Source: Dactylosporangium aurantiacum (GTDB taxonomy: Bacteria; Actinomycetota; Actinomycetes; Mycobacteriales; Micromonosporaceae). From it: a DNA stretch of 64,000 nucleotides. The translations under genes and the position numbers were made by a program. The stretch is taken from positions 1 through 64,000 of the forward strand of contig NZ_JNYJ01000054.1 of NCBI RefSeq assembly GCF_000716715.1. Direction: 5' to 3'. The first letter of the stretch is position 1. Each line of letters starts with the position of its first letter. A model generated the notes under the pieces. The model was given only the letters and a program-made list of their open reading frames with translations, did not search any database and was not told the origin of the DNA. This document shows positions 61,308 through 64,000 of the stretch, piece after piece.

Positions 61308-63677
61308 ATGACGACCTCGCTCGCAGACCATTTCCGCGCCCTGCCCGACGACGGGCTGATGGCGCTCATCCGGCTGCGCCCGGACCTGGTCATCCCACCC
61401 CCGTCGGACTTCTCGGCGCTGGCGCACCGGGCGCAGTCCCGTGTGGCGGTGGCGCGCGCGCTGGACGGGCTCGACACGTTCACCCTCGAGATCCTCGACG
61501 CGCTGCGCTACACGCGGATCGGCCACACGACCTCCACCGAGTCGGTGCTGGCGCTCACCGCCGCGTCCGGGGTCGAGGCGGCCAGGGTGCGGGGCGCCAT
61601 CGACCTGCTGGTACAGCTCGGGATCGCCTACGGGCACGAGAGCGCGTTGCGCGTCGTGGGCGCCGTCGACGAGGTCTGCTCGCCGTATCCCGCCGGGCTC
61701 GGCCGGCCCGCCGCGGAGCTCGACCCGCTCGCCGGGGCCCTGGTCGCCGACGCCGCGAAGCTGCGCCGCACGGTGCTGGCCGCACCACCGGCCGCCCGTG
61801 CCGTGCTCGACCGGCTCGCCGCCGGGCCGCCGGTCGGCACCGTCACTCCGGCCAGCCTGCGTTCCGACCCCGACTCACCGGTCCGCTGGCTGGTCGAGCA
61901 GCACCTGCTGGTCGCCGTCAGCCGCGACGCGGTCGAGCTGCCCGTCGAGGTGTCCCTGGTGCTGCGCCGCGACGCCGGCCCGCTCGGCCAGCTGCACCCC
62001 GACCCGCCGCAGGTGCCGACCCCGACCCGGGACGCCGCCCAGCTCGACCGGGCCGGCGCCGGTCAGGTGCTGGAGCTGGTGCGCAACCTGGAGACGCTGG
62101 TCGAGGCGATCAACGCCGAGCCGCCGTCGGTGCTGCGCTCCGGCGGCATGGGCGTGCGGGACCTGCGCCGCTTCGCCAAGCTCGTCGGCGTCGACGAGCC
62201 GGCCACCGCGCTGCTGGTCGAGCTCGCCGCCGCCGCGGGCCTGCTCGGTGAGGAGATCATCGACAACAAGCGGGTGGAGAGCGTCTTCCTGCCGACCGTC
62301 GCCTATGACGTGTGGCGGGCCCTGGGGATCGCCGCCCGCTGGCACCGCCTCGCCGTGACCTGGCTCACGATGACCCGCGCGCCGTCGCTCATCGGCCAGC
62401 GCGACGACCGCGACCGCCCGATCAACGCCCTCGCGCCCGAGCTGTCCCGCCCCGGCGCGCCGGCGCAGCGCCGCGCCGCGCTGCAGGTGCTGGCCGAGCT
62501 GCCGCCCGGCGCGACCATCGCCCCGTCCGACGTCGTCGAGCTGCTGTCGTGGCGCACCCCGCGCAGGGTCTCCCGCAGCGCCGCCGCGGTCGTCGAGGCC
62601 AACCTCGCCGAGGCCGCGATCATCGGCATGACCGGGTTCGACGGCCTCACCGGCTTCGGGCGGCTGCTGCTGGACGAGGTCGTCTCCGGCAGCGTCGACA
62701 CCGACGACCCGCTCGGCCTCAACGCACCGGACGGCGCCGCGCTCACCGGCTCGGCGGCCCTGCTCGACACGCTGCTGCCGGCCCCGGTCGACCACGTCCT
62801 GCTGCAGGCCGACCTGTCCGTCATCGTGCCCGGCCCGCCCGAGCCGACCCTCGCCGGCGAGCTGGAGCTGCTCACCGTGCAGGAGTCGGCGAGCGCCCAC
62901 CGCATCACCGCCGAGTCGGTCCGCCGCAGCCTCGACGCCGGCTACACCGCCGCCGACCTGCACGCCCTGCTGGCCCGCCGGTCACGGACCCCGGTGCCGC
63001 AGACTTTGACCTACCTGATCGACGACATGGCCCGCCGGCACGGCGGCATGCGCGTCGGCTCGGCCAACTCCTATGTCCGCAGCGACGACGAGTCCCTGAT
63101 CGCCGAGGTCCTCGCCGACCGCCGCCTGCAGGGCCTGACGCTGCGCCGCCTGGCGCCGACGGTGCTCGCCAGCCGCCACACGCCGGCGCGGCTGCTGGAG
63201 GCGCTGCGCGAGGCCGGATATCCGCCGGTGCAGGAGGACGCCACCGGCGCCGCCGTCCTGACCCGGCCGAAGGCCCGGCGCGGCCCACCCCGCCCGAGCT
63301 GGGCGCACCGCGGCATCGAGGACCCGGCCGCGGCCGCCCGGTTGTCCACCCCACGCCTCGCCGGCGTCATCGAGCAGATCCGCAGGGGCGACGCGGCCGC
63401 CCGGGTCGCCCGTCGTGCTCCAGTGACGGTTCGCGCCAACGGTACGTCCACCTCCTCGCACACCGAAGCGCTCGAGGTGCTCCAGCAGGCGCTACGCGAC
63501 AAGACCCGGGTCTGGGTCGGCTATGTCGACTCGCACGGCGCGACGGCGTCGCGGCTGGTCAGGCCGGTGTCGATGGGGGGCGGCTACCTGCGCGCCGAGG
63601 ACGAGCGGACGGAGATGCTGCACACGTTCGCGCTGCACCGCATCACGGCGGCCGCCCCGGAGGAGACGCCGGGATAG
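61308..63677 (+). CDS. Helicase-associated-domain (Helicase_C_3/XPB-like N-terminal) protein
   Basis: A 789-residue protein of the actinobacterial family that is usually encoded near the XPB-type DNA repair helicase and shares its N-terminal 'helicase-associated' domain (PF13625; here about 480-600, with VDHVLLQADLSVIVPGPPEP). The rest is helical, with winged-helix-like segments, and no Walker motifs are present, so it is not itself a helicase. The C-terminal part contains a WYL-like segment (ALRDKTRVWVGYVDSHG). A role with XPB in DNA repair is suggested by family context; the helicase gene is not in this window. Confidence 0.82.
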   Translation: MTTSLADHFRALPDDGLMALIRLRPDLVIPPPSDFSALAHRAQSRVAVARALDGLDTFTLEILDALRYTRIGHTTSTESVLALTAASGVEAARVRGAIDLLVQLGIAYGHESALRVVGAVDEVCSPYPAGLGRPAAELDPLAGALVADAAKLRRTVLAAPPAARAVLDRLAAGPPVGTVTPASLRSDPDSPVRWLVEQHLLVAVSRDAVELPVEVSLVLRRDAGPLGQLHPDPPQVPTPTRDAAQLDRAGAGQVLELVRNLETLVEAINAEPPSVLRSGGMGVRDLRRFAKLVGVDEPATALLVELAAAAGLLGEEIIDNKRVESVFLPTVAYDVWRALGIAARWHRLAVTWLTMTRAPSLIGQRDDRDRPINALAPELSRPGAPAQRRAALQVLAELPPGATIAPSDVVELLSWRTPRRVSRSAAAVVEANLAEAAIIGMTGFDGLTGFGRLLLDEVVSGSVDTDDPLGLNAPDGAALTGSAALLDTLLPAPVDHVLLQADLSVIVPGPPEPTLAGELELLTVQESASAHRITAESVRRSLDAGYTAADLHALLARRSRTPVPQTLTYLIDDMARRHGGMRVGSANSYVRSDDESLIAEVLADRRLQGLTLRRLAPTVLASRHTPARLLEALREAGYPPVQEDATGAAVLTRPKARRGPPRPSWAHRGIEDPAAAARLSTPRLAGVIEQIRRGDAAARVARRAPVTVRANGTSTSSHTEALEVLQQALRDKTRVWVGYVDSHGATASRLVRPVSMGGGYLRAEDERTEMLHTFALHRITAAAPEETPG

Positions 63678-63707
63678 GGCGCGGCCCGGTCCGGGTTGCG
63701 GCTTCGC

Positions 63708-63947
63708 TCAGCGGGTGCTGGACCTGGCGGCGCCGATGATCGAGACGATGAGCAGGATCGCGGCCAGGCTGCCGACCGTCTCGCCGATCGCGTCGGTCAG
63801 CGGGCTGCCGAGCACCAGCCACGACACCAGGAACCAGGCCAGGCCCAGGATCCCGACCGTGCCGACCCCGACCATCGCCAGCGGCGAGAAGCCGACCGTG
63901 GCGTCATCGTCCACAGCCGATGCCGGAGCGCCCTCCAGGTCGGTCAC
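63708..63947 (-). CDS. Small membrane protein
   Basis: A 79-residue protein of unknown function with an acidic N-terminus (1-20) and two predicted membrane helices (about 24-44 and 55-73), ending in ARSSTR. It converges on the preceding gene with a 30-bp gap. Its upstream region runs to the window edge. No family recognised. Confidence 0.65.
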   Translation of the reverse strand: MTDLEGAPASAVDDDATVGFSPLAMVGVGTVGILGLAWFLVSWLVLGSPLTDAIGETVGSLAAILLIVSIIGAARSSTR

Positions 63948-64000
63948 CTTCCACAGCGTACCGACTCATCGCTCGCTGTCACGGTCTTCATCAACCTCGG

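Overview
The window is about 72% GC, has strongly G/C-ending codons, and is densely packed with ATGA/GTGA stop-start overlaps. The gene content is typical of a filamentous actinobacterium: the septation protein SepH, an LprG/P55 lipoprotein-exporter pair, a mycothiol-type DinB/maleylpyruvate isomerase protein, futalosine-pathway menaquinone genes, a CebR-type cellulose operator, and several actinobacterial DUF families. The mix suggests Micromonosporaceae (an Actinoplanes/Dactylosporangium-like soil organism). That placement is inferred from gene content, not demonstrated.

Layout. 0.4-7.8 kb is rich in signalling genes: a CHASE3/HAMP/GAF sensor kinase divergent from a NarL-type regulator, a receiver-only regulator, an ABC-2-like membrane protein behind paired TetR-like operators, and a MASE1 kinase with its own receiver protein. 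7.9-9.5 kb holds a ribbon-helix-helix protein and a four-helix membrane protein that resemble actinomycete plasmid/ICE genes, with three GCTAGC palindromes in front. 9.5-14.4 kb carries an MFS exporter, a DedA-like protein, a secreted coiled-coil protein, IlvE and a spermidine-synthase-like protein. 14.5-22.1 kb is a complete form I (aerobic) CO dehydrogenase operon: coxM-S-L, an XdhC-YHS fusion, coxD, coxE and coxG. 22.2-24.8 kb is a secreted GH9 cellulase under a CebR box. 24.8-29.0 kb holds small membrane or secreted proteins and two paralogous small unknown proteins. 29.8-42.3 kb runs mostly on the minus strand: the P55-like exporter and LprG, a GH3 enzyme, a thioesterase, a MalK/UgpC-type ATPase, a DUF4230 protein, a GcdH-like dehydrogenase, nitroreductase, aldose epimerase, MFS and PdxH. 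42.4-47.1 kb has citrate synthase, SerC, SepH and an aldo/keto reductase. 47.1-54.2 kb has ThpR, a maleylpyruvate-isomerase-like protein, a MarR/MFS pair, and VOC, AraC and DUF3027 proteins. 54.2-58.3 kb has an MFS-like protein with a long disordered tail, MqnB and MqnD. 58.4-64.0 kb has a cold-shock protein, a HAD phosphatase, a GH18 chitinase and a helicase-associated-domain protein.

How the parts fit. CO dehydrogenase would feed electrons from trace CO into the respiratory chain. CoxG-type proteins are reported to carry menaquinone to the enzyme, and the futalosine genes mqnB and mqnD for making menaquinone are about 35 kb away. The cellulase and chitinase are both secreted, CBM-bearing depolymerases, each preceded by its own palindromic operator, which fits a polymer-degrading soil lifestyle. 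Scattered between genes are six GC-rich islands built from unrelated short tandem repeats (units of 18, 26, 33, 34, 45 and about 98 bp). They contain no convincing genes and are the most puzzling non-genic feature. No rRNA, tRNA, transposase or CRISPR array was recognised.
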